NCBI GenBank assembly: GCA_965222485.1
Contig: CBDCUC010000030.1
Span: 248,001-312,000 of the forward strand
Reading direction: 5' to 3'
DNA: 64,000 nucleotides
From: CBDCUC01 sp965222485
GTDB lineage: Bacteria > Pseudomonadota > Alphaproteobacteria > Rhizobiales > Hyphomicrobiaceae
Of this stretch, positions 17,433 to 30,071 are shown piece after piece (positions within the stretch are counted from its first letter, which is position 1; every line of letters starts with the position of its first letter). Below the pieces are notes generated by a model. The model worked only from the letters and a program-made list of their open reading frames with translations, was not told the DNA's origin and searched no databases. The position numbers were made by a program, and so were the translations under genes.

Positions 17433-18167
17433 ATGGCGAATATTACTCCAGAGCAGATTAAAGCTACGCGCCAGGCTGGCGGTAAGCGCATGGCTGCGGT
17501 CCGCGAGGGCCTGGACCGGAACAAGGCTTATGCTGTCGATGAAGCGGTGAAGCTTATTAAGAACGGTGCGAAGGCGAAGTTCGACGAGACCGTGGAAATT
17601 TCCATGAACCTCGGGGTTGATCCCAAGCATGCCGACCAGATGGTGCGCGGTGTGTGCATGTTGCCAAACGGTTCGGGTCGCACGGCTCGTGTTGCCGTCT
17701 TCGCGCGTGGCGCTAAGGCAGATGAGGCGAAAGAAGCCGGTGCTGACATCGTCGGCGCGGAAGATTTGGTGGAGCAGGTATCGAAGGGTCAGATCAATTT
17801 TGACCGCTGTATCGCGACGCCAGACATGATGGCTCTCGTTGGCCGGCTAGGTAAAGTGCTGGGCCCACGCGGACTGATGCCGAACCCGCGTGTTGGGACC
17901 GTGACAATGGATGTCGCAGAAGCCGTCAAGGGAGCCAAGGGCGGCGCTGTTGAATTCCGTGTTGAGAAGGCAGGCATCGTTCATGCCGGCGTTGGCAAGG
18001 CGAGCTTTGGTGATGAGGCGCTTGTTGAAAACATCAAGGCTTTCGTCGATGCCGTTGTGAAGGCGAAGCCAACCGGCGCGAAAGGCACCTACCTGAAAAA
18101 GGTTTCACTCAGTTCAACCATGGGGCCGGGCGTGAAACTGGATACCAGTTCGGTATCGGCTGGCTGA
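17433..18167 (+). CDS. rplA: 50S ribosomal protein L1
   Basis: L1-stalk protein involved in E-site tRNA release and, in other bacteria, the translational repressor of rplKA. The 244-residue protein carries the FDETVEISMNLGVDPKHADQ and LMPNPRVGTVT regions typical of L1. It starts 4 bases after the rplK stop, indicating coupled translation. Confidence 0.98.
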   Translation: MANITPEQIKATRQAGGKRMAAVREGLDRNKAYAVDEAVKLIKNGAKAKFDETVEISMNLGVDPKHADQMVRGVCMLPNGSGRTARVAVFARGAKADEAKEAGADIVGAEDLVEQVSKGQINFDRCIATPDMMALVGRLGKVLGPRGLMPNPRVGTVTMDVAEAVKGAKGGAVEFRVEKAGIVHAGVGKASFGDEALVENIKAFVDAVVKAKPTGAKGTYLKKVSLSSTMGPGVKLDTSSVSAG

Positions 18168-18653
18168 GTGTAAGCGCTACTTGCCGGAGCTTTTGCACCG
18201 GCGTCATGAGGTGCTGGAAAACGCACCAACACGAATTCCGGGTTTTGCCCGGAAGACCCCGGAACGGAGGGATGGCCTTTCGTTTCGGACCTGTCCGAGA
18301 CTGCAGGTGTTTTGTGTCACTCGTGGCTTGCTACGTTTGATGCTGCTTAAGCCAGATGGGCCTGCATGAGACGGGAGTGTCAAACCGGTATCCGGGTTTC
18401 GCGAATGCGTTCCGGGTCTCCGGTCTGAGCCTTTCCGGGTCGCACGTCGGCCGGTCGTTTTTTGGCGGCCAAGCCGGCAGGACAGGACGATAGCGCTGCC
18501 CATGGCCGGGCCGAAACGAGGATCGGAAATTGATCCTGGCTTGGTTGTTGGTGGCAAAGTGCAACCCGTAGGGCTTGAGGTACTGGTCTTTGTCTAGATG
18601 TAAGGCCAGGGCTTTTAATAAAGCTCTGCACGAACTGGAGCGAGGTTGATTAA
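18168..18653 (+). promoter_or_regulatory. Long leader before rplJ (candidate L10 leader)
   Basis: 486 bases with no gene. The end holds a 9-base-pair stem (CAGGGCTTT, loop TAAT, AAAGCTCTG; 18607-18628) just before the rplJ start. Several GC-rich inverted segments lie upstream around 18370-18480. In other bacteria the rplJ leader is bound by the L10-L12 complex, which represses translation of both genes. Position and length fit such a leader, but the family's consensus was not checked by alignment. Confidence 0.5.
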
Positions 18654-19172
18654 GTGGATAGAGCCGCGAAACGTGAGCTCGTAGCGACGCTGCACGACGT
18701 GTTCAAGGAAAACGGCGTGATCGTTGTTGCCCACTATGCCGGGATGACTGTCGCCCAAATGACCGATTACCGCCGCCGGATGAAGGCGGCCGGTGGTTCG
18801 GTCAAGGTGGCGAAAAACCGGTTGGCCAAGCTTGCGCTCAAGGACACCGAAGCAGAAGGGATTGCCGAATTTTTAACAGGCCCGACTTGTCTGGCCTATT
18901 CGGAGGACCCGGTTGCTGCGGCGAAGATTGCCGTCAATTACTCCAAGGAGAACGACAAGCTCGTCATTCTTGGAGGAACGATGGGCGGCAATGTTCTTGA
19001 TGCAGGTGCGGTCAAGGCATTAGCCGATCTGCCTTCACTGGATGAACTCAGAGCCAAGCTGATTGGTCTCCTTAATGCGCCGGCGACAAAGGTCGTGCGA
19101 ACGATCAAGGAGCCTGGTGGACAGCTTGCACGGGTCATTCAGGCCAAGGCTGCTCAAGGCGAGGCTGCATAG
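18654..19172 (+). CDS. rplJ: 50S ribosomal protein L10
   Basis: Base of the ribosomal stalk, anchoring L7/L12 dimers. The 172-residue protein begins MDRAAKRELVATLHDVFKEN, followed by the family segment YRRRMKAAGGSVKVAKNRLAK. Its C-terminal helix (LARVIQAKAAQGE) binds L12. It starts with GTG. It follows a long structured leader and precedes rplL by 95 bases. Confidence 0.97.
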   Translation: MDRAAKRELVATLHDVFKENGVIVVAHYAGMTVAQMTDYRRRMKAAGGSVKVAKNRLAKLALKDTEAEGIAEFLTGPTCLAYSEDPVAAAKIAVNYSKENDKLVILGGTMGGNVLDAGAVKALADLPSLDELRAKLIGLLNAPATKVVRTIKEPGGQLARVIQAKAAQGEAA

Positions 19173-19267
19173 GTGGAAGCCAAAAGCTGATAACGCGCCG
19201 GCGGGACACATTTTGGTGGGCCGGCGATTTTGAAACAAACAAATGAGACGCGAAGAGGAATGTAACA

Positions 19268-19648
19268 ATGACTGATCTGGCAAAGATCGCAGATGATCTG
19301 TCGGCACTCACGGTGCTTGAAGCTGCCGAGCTGGCAAAACTCCTGGAAGACAAGTGGGGCGTATCTGCCTCCGCTGCTGTTGCGGTTGCTGCAGCTCCAG
19401 GTGCTGGTGGTGCTGGTGGCGGCGCTGCTGAAGAGCAGACTGAGTTTGACGTCATCCTTAAGGCGGCGGGCGACAAGAAGATCAACGTTATTAAGGAAGT
19501 CCGCGCCATCACCGGACTTGGCTTGAAGGAAGCCAAGGAACTGGTTGAAGCCGGCGGCAAGGCCGTCAAGGAAGGCGTGGACAAGGAAGAAGCTGAAAAG
19601 ATCAAGAAACAGCTTGCTGATGTAGGCGCTGACGTCGAGGTCAAGTAG
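19268..19648 (+). CDS. rplL: 50S ribosomal protein L7/L12
   Basis: Stalk protein that recruits translational GTPases. The 126-residue protein has the N-terminal dimerisation helices (LAKIADDLSALTVLEAAELAK), an Ala/Gly hinge (VAVAAAPGAGGAGGG) and the C-terminal domain (TEFDVILKAAGDKKINVIKE, then GLKEAKELVEAGGKAVKEGV). It is followed by a perfect hairpin and a 249-base gap before rpoB. Confidence 0.98.
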   Translation: MTDLAKIADDLSALTVLEAAELAKLLEDKWGVSASAAVAVAAAPGAGGAGGGAAEEQTEFDVILKAAGDKKINVIKEVRAITGLGLKEAKELVEAGGKAVKEGVDKEEAEKIKKQLADVGADVEVK

Positions 19649-19668
19649 GGCCCGTCAGTTTGATCAGG

Positions 19669-19702
19669 GCATCGGGAGCGGCGTTTTTGCCGCTCCCGAT
19701 GC
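19669..19702 (+). terminator. Perfect hairpin after rplL (attenuator or processing site)
   Basis: A 14-base-pair perfect stem (GCATCGGGAGCGGC and its complement) with a GTTTTT loop lies 20 bases after rplL. No T-tract follows, so it is not a standard intrinsic terminator. In enterobacteria the rplL-rpoB gap holds an attenuator and an RNase III site, and this hairpin is a candidate equivalent. Confidence 0.5.
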
Positions 19703-19747
19703 CTCCTGGCCCAGAGCAAAAAAGCGGGCCAACAAAGACTAAAAGAC

Positions 19748-19809
19748 GGTTCTCCGGAGGGTCTCCATTGGAAGCTTTTTGAGCTTCGATTGGGGTCCTC
19801 CGGCGAGCC
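19748..19809 (+). promoter_or_regulatory. Large stem-loop in the rpoB leader
   Basis: GGTTCTCCGGAGG (19748-19760) pairs with CCTCCGGCGAGCC (19797-19809), with one mismatch and one wobble. It encloses an inner hairpin GAAGC, TTTTTGA, GCTTC (19771-19787). It lies about 90 bases before rpoB and could control rpoBC expression independently of rplJL. Confidence 0.45.
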
Positions 19810-19897
19810 GTTTAAGGCGCGAGGGATGGCGGCCCTCGCCTTAGCTTGAGCTATGTCGCTGGCTCGTCACCGGCGACAACAGACGTGAGGATCGGAA

Positions 19898-24070
<4,173 letters not shown>

Positions 24071-24322
24071 AGAAGATGGATTGATGTTTCGGGTTCAATC
24101 GCTGCCGCGTTCGTTTTTTGCGCGAAAGCTAAGCCCGGGACGCCGGTTTCGGACACGATCGTAGCGAGACCGGCCAAGCGTTTGGAATGTCCGGATGTGG
24201 CGGTAGCCGCCATATACCGGTTTAAGAATATCGACCCTAGTCGCCGCGGGTCGACGTTATGCCTTGAAAAAGGACCGCAGGGGATCAGGCGCACCCTCTG
24301 GGGTTCACGAGGAGAGATGCAG

Positions 24323-27300
24323 ATGAACGAGATCACCAACCTGTTCAAAAATCAGCAGACGCTGCCGACGTTCGATCAGATCAAGATCTCGATTGCGAGC
24401 CCGGACGACATTCAATCCTGGTCGTTTGGCGAAATCAAGAAGCCGGAAACGATCAACTACCGCACGTTCAAGCCGGAACGGGATGGCCTGTTTTGTGCAC
24501 GCATTTTCGGTCCGGTGAAGGATTACGAATGCCTGTGCGGCAAGTACAAGCGGATGAAGTACAAAGGCCTCATCTGCGAAAAGTGCGGCGTTGAAGTCAC
24601 GCTGACCAAAGTGCGCCGCGAGCGTATGGGGCACATTGAGCTTGCTGCGCCTGTTGCACACATCTGGTTCTTGAAGTCGCTGCCGTCGCGCATTGGTCTG
24701 TTGCTCGATATGCCGCTCAAGGATCTGGAGCGTGTACTCTACTTTGAGAACTACATTGTGATCGAGCCGGGCATCACCCCGTTCCGCGAAAAACAACTTC
24801 TGACGGAAGAAGAGTACTATCAGGCGATCGATGAGTTTGGGCAGGACGAGTTCACCGCTGGCATCGGCGCGGAGGCCATTCGCGAGATTTTGTGCGCAAT
24901 GGACTTGCCGCAAATTGCCGTCGATTTGCGCCAGGAAATTGCCGAGGCAACTACAGAGCTGAAGCCTAAGAAGTTGGGTAAGCGTCTTAAGGTCATCGAG
25001 GCGTTTCTGGATAGCGGCAATCGTCCAGAGTGGATGATCCTCACGCACGTGCCGGTGATCCCGCCTGAGCTGCGCCCATTGGTGCCGCTGGATGGCGGCC
25101 GGTTTGCGACGTCTGACCTCAACGATCTGTATCGGCGTGTGATCAACCGTAACAATCGTCTGAAGCGGCTGATGGAACTTCGGGCGCCGGACATCATCAT
25201 CCGTAATGAAAAGCGCATGCTGCAGGAATCGGTTGATGCGTTGTTCGACAACGGCCGGCGCGGTCGCGTCATTACGGGTGCCAATAAGCGTCCGTTGAAG
25301 TCGCTTGCCGACATGTTGAAGGGTAAGCAGGGCCGATTCCGTCAAAACCTTCTGGGTAAGCGCGTCGACTATTCAGGCCGGTCCGTGATCGTGGTCGGTC
25401 CGGAGCTGAAATTGCATCAGTGCGGTCTGCCGAAAAAGATGGCGCTTGAGCTCTTCAAGCCGTTCATCTACGCGCGATTGCAGGCGCTGGGTCAGGCTGC
25501 GACCGTGAAGCAGGCAAAAAAACTGGTCGAGAAGGAAAAGCCTGAGGTTTGGGACGTGCTCGACGAGGTGATCCGCGAACATCCCGTTATGCTGAACCGT
25601 GCTCCGACATTGCACAGACTTGGCATTCAGGCGTTTGAGCCCACGCTGATCGAGGGCAAGGCGATCCAGCTGCATCCGCTGGTGTGTGCGGCGTTCAACG
25701 CCGACTTTGACGGCGATCAGATGGCTGTGCACGTTCCGCTGTCGCTTGAAGCGCAGCTTGAAGCGCGTGTGTTGATGATGTCGACCAACAACATTCTACA
25801 TCCAGCTAACGGTTTGCCGATCATCGTGCCGTCGCAGGATATCGTTCTGGGCCTGTACTACGTCTCGATCGCTCGCGACAAAGAGCCTGGTGAAGGCAAG
25901 GCGTTTGGGTCTGTTGCGGAGGTGCGTCATGCGCTGGAGCAGGGTGCGGTTACTCTGCACGCGAAGATCAAAGGTCGCTTCAAGCATCTTGACGAGGAAG
26001 GCAACGAGGTCAGTGCGGTCTACGAAACGACGCCTGGCCGCATGCTGCTTGGTGAACTGCTCCCCCGTCAGCCCGGTGTGCAGTTTGAACTCGTCAATCA
26101 GCTTCTGACTAAAAAAGCCATCTCCGGAATGATCGATGCGGTTTACCGCAACTGCGGACAGAAGGAGACCGTGATCTTCTGCGACAGGATCATGGAGCTT
26201 GGGTTCCACCATGCGTTCAAGGCCGGGATCTCGTTCGGAAAGGACGACATGCTTATTCCGGACAGCAAGACCAACATTGTCTCGGATGCAAACGAAATGG
26301 TTCGCGAGTTCGAGCAGCAATATAACGACGGTCTGATCACGCAGCTTGAGAAGTACAACAAGGTCGTCGATGCCTGGTCGAAGTGCACCGATCAGATCGC
26401 GAAGGAGATGATGGACCGTATTTCATCCGTTGAGGTGGATGGCGATACCGGTCGCGAAAAACCGATCAACTCTGTCTATATGATGAGCCACTCTGGCGCG
26501 CGCGGTAGCCCCGCCCAGATGAAGCAGCTTGCCGGCATGCGTGGGCTCATGACAAAGCCGTCGGGTGAAATCATTGAGACGCCGATCATCTCCAACTTCA
26601 AGGAAGGGCTATCGGTTCTTGAGTATTTCAACTCCACGCACGGTGCCCGTAAGGGGCTTGCCGATACGGCCTTGAAGACGGCCAACTCGGGCTACCTGAC
26701 CCGGCGTCTTGTCGACGTGGCTCAGGATGCCATCATTTCGGAATCCGACTGCGGCACCGATGCAGGTATTAACGTGCAAGCGGTCGTCGACAGCGGGCAG
26801 GTTATTGTCACGCTGGCGGCGCGTGCCTTGGGACGGACTGTTGCGGAGGACGTGACACATCCGGAAACCGGTGAGGTCATTGTCAAGAATGGTGAACTGA
26901 TCGAGGAGCGTCACGCGGAGGCTATCGCCAAGGCGGAGCTGCAGGAGGTGCGTATCCGGTCGGTTCTCACCTGCGAGACGGCGACGGGTGTATGCGCGAA
27001 ATGCTATGGCCGCGACCTTGCACGCGGTACACCTGTCAATATCGGTGAGGCCGTTGGTGTGATTGCGGCTCAGTCAATCGGTGAGCCGGGCACCCAGCTT
27101 ACCATGCGCACGTTCCACATTGGCGGTACGGCACAGGTGGTCGACCAATCCTTCGTCGAATCTAACTTCAACGGTACGGTCAAAATCAAGAACCGCGCCG
27201 TCGTTAAGAATGGTGATGGGCATTTAATCAGCATGTCGCGCACGATGTCGATCGGTATCGTCGATCAGTCGGGCAAGGAGCTGGCGCAGCACAAGCTTGC

Positions 27301-28549
27301 ATACGGTGCACGGCTGCACGTCGATGAGGGTGACACGGTCACGCGCGGCACGCGCCTGGCGCAGTGGGATCCATACACGCGTCCGATCCTCACGGAAGTC
27401 AATGGTACGGTGGACTTCGAGGACTTGATTGAAGGTGCCTCGGTGCGTGAGCAGACGGATGAGGTCAAAGGCACAACCAATCGCGTTATCGTCGACTGGC
27501 GCGCAACGCCGCGAGGTGCTGACTTGAAACCTGCGATTGTCGTGAAAGACGGCAAGGGCAAGCCGGTAAAAGTCGATCGTGGTGGAGATGCCCGCTATCT
27601 ATTGTCGGTTGATTCCATTCTCTCGGTGGATCGGGGTGAGAAGGTAAAGGCTGGCGACGTGCTGGCCCGTATTCCGATGGCGTCAGCCAAGTCCGGTGAC
27701 ATCACCGGTGGTCTGCCGCGGGTTGCTGAGTTGTTCGAAGCGCGGCGTCCGAAGGATCATGCCATCATTGCGGAGATCTCCGGCACGATCGAATTCGGCA
27801 AGGACTATAAGAACAAGCAACGTGTGATCATCAAATCTGATGAGGAGGAAGGCGAGACGGCCGAATACCTGATCGCTCGCGGCAAGACGATCGCGGTTCA
27901 AAACGGCGATCACGTGGACCGTGGCGATTTCATCTATGATGGTCACCCGGCGCCACATGACATCCTGGCGATCAAGGGTGTGGAGGAGCTTGCCAACTAC
28001 CTGATCAATGAGATCCAGGACGTTTATCGTCTGCAGGGCGTTACTATCAACGACAAGCATATCGAAGTGATCGTGCGTCAAATGCTGCAAAAGGTGGAAA
28101 TCACGGATGTCGGCGAGACTGACCTGATCAAGGGCGAGCAGATGGACCGCCTCGATTTCGAGGAAGCCAATCTCAAGTTCGAGAAAGAGGGCAAGCGTCC
28201 CGCAACGGCGATTCCGGTGCTGCTGGGCATTACGAAGGCATCCCTGCAGACGCGGTCGTTTATTTCGGCGGCCTCGTTCCAGGAAACGACACGCGTGCTG
28301 ACCGATGCTGCGGTCAACGGCAAGTCGGATACGCTGGACGGGTTGAAGGAAAACGTGATCGTTGGGCGACTTATACCGGCCGGTACAGGCGGCATGCTGC
28401 GCCGCTTGCGCAAAATCGCGTCGAAGCGGGATGATCTGATCACGAAAGAGCGGGCACGGACCGAAGCTGAAGCGGCATCAGCGATAGAGGGTGAGGCTGT
28501 GGAGGCGTCTGAGGACGGGGCCACTTCGGCGGAGAACGCTGCCGAGTAG
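24323..28549 (+). CDS. rpoC: DNA-directed RNA polymerase subunit beta'
   Basis: Catalytic core subunit, 1408 residues. The active-site loop NADFDGDQMAVH holds the three Mg-binding aspartates. The first zinc site CLCGKYKRMKYKGLICEKCG lies near residue 70, and the second is in CETATGVCAKCYGRDL. The trigger-loop region GEPGTQLTMRTFHIGG is intact. ATG 24323 is preferred because GAGGAG lies 8 bases upstream; an ATG at 24317 is too close to it. A frame extension to 24182 has no family support. The 252-base gap after rpoB has no gene but contains a TGGCGG-TAG-CCGCCA hairpin (24198-24212). Confidence 0.99.
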   Translation: MNEITNLFKNQQTLPTFDQIKISIASPDDIQSWSFGEIKKPETINYRTFKPERDGLFCARIFGPVKDYECLCGKYKRMKYKGLICEKCGVEVTLTKVRRERMGHIELAAPVAHIWFLKSLPSRIGLLLDMPLKDLERVLYFENYIVIEPGITPFREKQLLTEEEYYQAIDEFGQDEFTAGIGAEAIREILCAMDLPQIAVDLRQEIAEATTELKPKKLGKRLKVIEAFLDSGNRPEWMILTHVPVIPPELRPLVPLDGGRFATSDLNDLYRRVINRNNRLKRLMELRAPDIIIRNEKRMLQESVDALFDNGRRGRVITGANKRPLKSLADMLKGKQGRFRQNLLGKRVDYSGRSVIVVGPELKLHQCGLPKKMALELFKPFIYARLQALGQAATVKQAKKLVEKEKPEVWDVLDEVIREHPVMLNRAPTLHRLGIQAFEPTLIEGKAIQLHPLVCAAFNADFDGDQMAVHVPLSLEAQLEARVLMMSTNNILHPANGLPIIVPSQDIVLGLYYVSIARDKEPGEGKAFGSVAEVRHALEQGAVTLHAKIKGRFKHLDEEGNEVSAVYETTPGRMLLGELLPRQPGVQFELVNQLLTKKAISGMIDAVYRNCGQKETVIFCDRIMELGFHHAFKAGISFGKDDMLIPDSKTNIVSDANEMVREFEQQYNDGLITQLEKYNKVVDAWSKCTDQIAKEMMDRISSVEVDGDTGREKPINSVYMMSHSGARGSPAQMKQLAGMRGLMTKPSGEIIETPIISNFKEGLSVLEYFNSTHGARKGLADTALKTANSGYLTRRLVDVAQDAIISESDCGTDAGINVQAVVDSGQVIVTLAARALGRTVAEDVTHPETGEVIVKNGELIEERHAEAIAKAELQEVRIRSVLTCETATGVCAKCYGRDLARGTPVNIGEAVGVIAAQSIGEPGTQLTMRTFHIGGTAQVVDQSFVESNFNGTVKIKNRAVVKNGDGHLISMSRTMSIGIVDQSGKELAQHKLAYGARLHVDEGDTVTRGTRLAQWDPYTRPILTEVNGTVDFEDLIEGASVREQTDEVKGTTNRVIVDWRATPRGADLKPAIVVKDGKGKPVKVDRGGDARYLLSVDSILSVDRGEKVKAGDVLARIPMASAKSGDITGGLPRVAELFEARRPKDHAIIAEISGTIEFGKDYKNKQRVIIKSDEEEGETAEYLIARGKTIAVQNGDHVDRGDFIYDGHPAPHDILAIKGVEELANYLINEIQDVYRLQGVTINDKHIEVIVRQMLQKVEITDVGETDLIKGEQMDRLDFEEANLKFEKEGKRPATAIPVLLGITKASLQTRSFISAASFQETTRVLTDAAVNGKSDTLDGLKENVIVGRLIPAGTGGMLRRLRKIASKRDDLITKERARTEAEAASAIEGEAVEASEDGATSAENAAE

Positions 28550-28591
28550 GCGATCGCCGCTCCAAAAACGTGAGTTTTCGCGCATACAACC

Positions 28592-28624
28592 AAAAGCGCG
28601 GGTCCTAATTGGGCTCGCGTTTTT
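28592..28624 (+). terminator. Rho-independent terminator after rpoC
   Basis: AAAAGCGCGGGTCC and GGGCTCGCGTTTTT form a stem of about 14 pairs, including wobbles, with a TAATT loop and an ending T-run, 42 bases after rpoC. It separates rpoBC from the str operon. Confidence 0.7.
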
Positions 28625-28789
28625 GCCGTGCAGGGGCTGTGCATAAACAGCTATTGGGCGGATCAGTGTCGGTTTGCATCTGGACTTCGTTATTCGCTTG
28701 CCGAATGCACTATTTGTCGCTTCTGGTGGCGCGACAAAAAAGCGGACCGTCAGCCCGCAAAAATATTTCGTTTTGAGGCGGCACGGTAG

Positions 28790-28818
28790 TTGACCGCTTG
28801 GTAGCCTGTGTATATAGC
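28790..28818 (+). promoter_or_regulatory. Candidate promoter of the str operon
   Basis: TTGACC (28790-28795), a 17-base spacer and TATAGC (28813-28818) lie about 240 bases before rpsL, between the rpoC terminator and rpsL. The 28625-29061 gap otherwise shows no gene. Confidence 0.5.
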
Positions 28819-29061
28819 TCACGGACTCTCAAGGTAGGCGGTAGGTAAATTGCGGCCATTGCAACGGCTGTTTGCGGTTCCTAGACGCTACCTGCAAGAA
28901 GCAGAGACGATTTTTGATCCACGATCTGACGGACCTGAGAAGGACCGCAGATCCTCTGGTGTTTTCGTGCCGGGTGCTCGGGCAGGTCCGAGGCTCGGCA
29001 GATTCGGCTTGGCGCATGCGGATTTTTCAGGTCCCCAGGCGCCGGATGATGGACGAGGCGT

Positions 29062-29433
29062 ATGCCGACAATACAACAGTTGATCCGGAAGCCCCGGAAC
29101 CCAAAAACGTACCGTGAGAAATCGCGTCATATGGAGTCGTGTCCGCAGAAGCGCGGCGTTTGCACGCGCGTCTATACAACGACGCCGAAGAAGCCGAACT
29201 CGGCTCTCAGAAAGGTGGCGAAGATCCGCCTGACGAATGGCTACGAGGTCATCGGGTACATTCCGGGCGAAGGGCATAACCTGCAGGAGCACTCGGTTGT
29301 GCTCATTCGCGGCGGACGTGTGAAGGATTTGCCAGGTGTGCGCTATCACATCGTGCGTGGCGTTTTGGATACGCAGGGCGTGGCGGACCGCCGTCAGCGC
29401 CGTTCAAAGTACGGTGCAAAGCGGCCTAAGTAG
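29062..29433 (+). CDS. rpsL: 30S ribosomal protein S12
   Basis: Decoding-centre protein, 123 residues. It starts MPTIQQLIRKPR and contains TTTPKKPNSALRKVAKIRL and RGGRVKDLPGVRYHIVRG. The lysines and prolines that change in streptomycin-resistant mutants are in wild-type form (PKKPNS and RVKDLPG). It is the first gene of the str operon after a gap of about 440 bases with a promoter candidate. Confidence 0.99.
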   Translation: MPTIQQLIRKPRNPKTYREKSRHMESCPQKRGVCTRVYTTTPKKPNSALRKVAKIRLTNGYEVIGYIPGEGHNLQEHSVVLIRGGRVKDLPGVRYHIVRGVLDTQGVADRRQRRSKYGAKRPK

Positions 29434-29576
29434 GCCGTGTTTTCATAAGGGCCATAGGCGAAACGTTTCGCGTTGGCCCTCGTTGAAGATGCAAAAAATG
29501 TCTGTCGATGCGGCGCGGGGTGTGCGGTCGGCAGGAAGATGTCAACAGGTAAACCAATCAAGCGAAGGGCTGACGC

Positions 29577-30047
29577 ATGTCCCGTCGTCACAGTGCTGAA
29601 AAACGCGAGATTATTCCGGATCCAAAATTTCATGATCAGGTGATCACGAAATTCATGAATGCGGTTATGCGCGATGGTAAAAAATCGGTCGCAGAACGCA
29701 TCGTGTATGGAGCGCTGGACCGTATTGAAGACAAGGCCAAATCGGACCCTGTCGCAATGTTTCATCAGGCATTGGAAAATGTCATGCCGGCCGTGGAGGT
29801 TCGTTCACGCCGCGTTGGTGGCGCGACCTATCAGGTGCCGGTGGAGGTTCGTACTGAGCGCAGACAGGCGCTGGCAATTCGCTGGCTGATCTCGTCTGCA
29901 CGTAAACGTAACGAAAATACAATGGTCGAGCGGCTGTCGGGCGAGCTTATGGATGCAGCCAACAACCGTGGAACGGCCGTGAAGAAGCGGGAAGACACGC
30001 ACAAGATGGCAGAGGCCAACCGGGCCTTCTCTCATTATCGCTGGTAA
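29577..30047 (+). CDS. rpsG: 30S ribosomal protein S7
   Basis: Primary 16S rRNA-binding protein that organises the 30S head and, in E. coli, represses the str operon. The 156-residue protein starts MSRRHSAEKREIIPDPKF and has VEVRSRRVGGATYQVPVEV and WLISSARKRNE. It lies 143 bases after rpsL and 24 bases before fusA. Confidence 0.98.
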   Translation: MSRRHSAEKREIIPDPKFHDQVITKFMNAVMRDGKKSVAERIVYGALDRIEDKAKSDPVAMFHQALENVMPAVEVRSRRVGGATYQVPVEVRTERRQALAIRWLISSARKRNENTMVERLSGELMDAANNRGTAVKKREDTHKMAEANRAFSHYRW

Positions 30048-30071
30048 TAGATACGCAAAAGGCAAGCTCCC

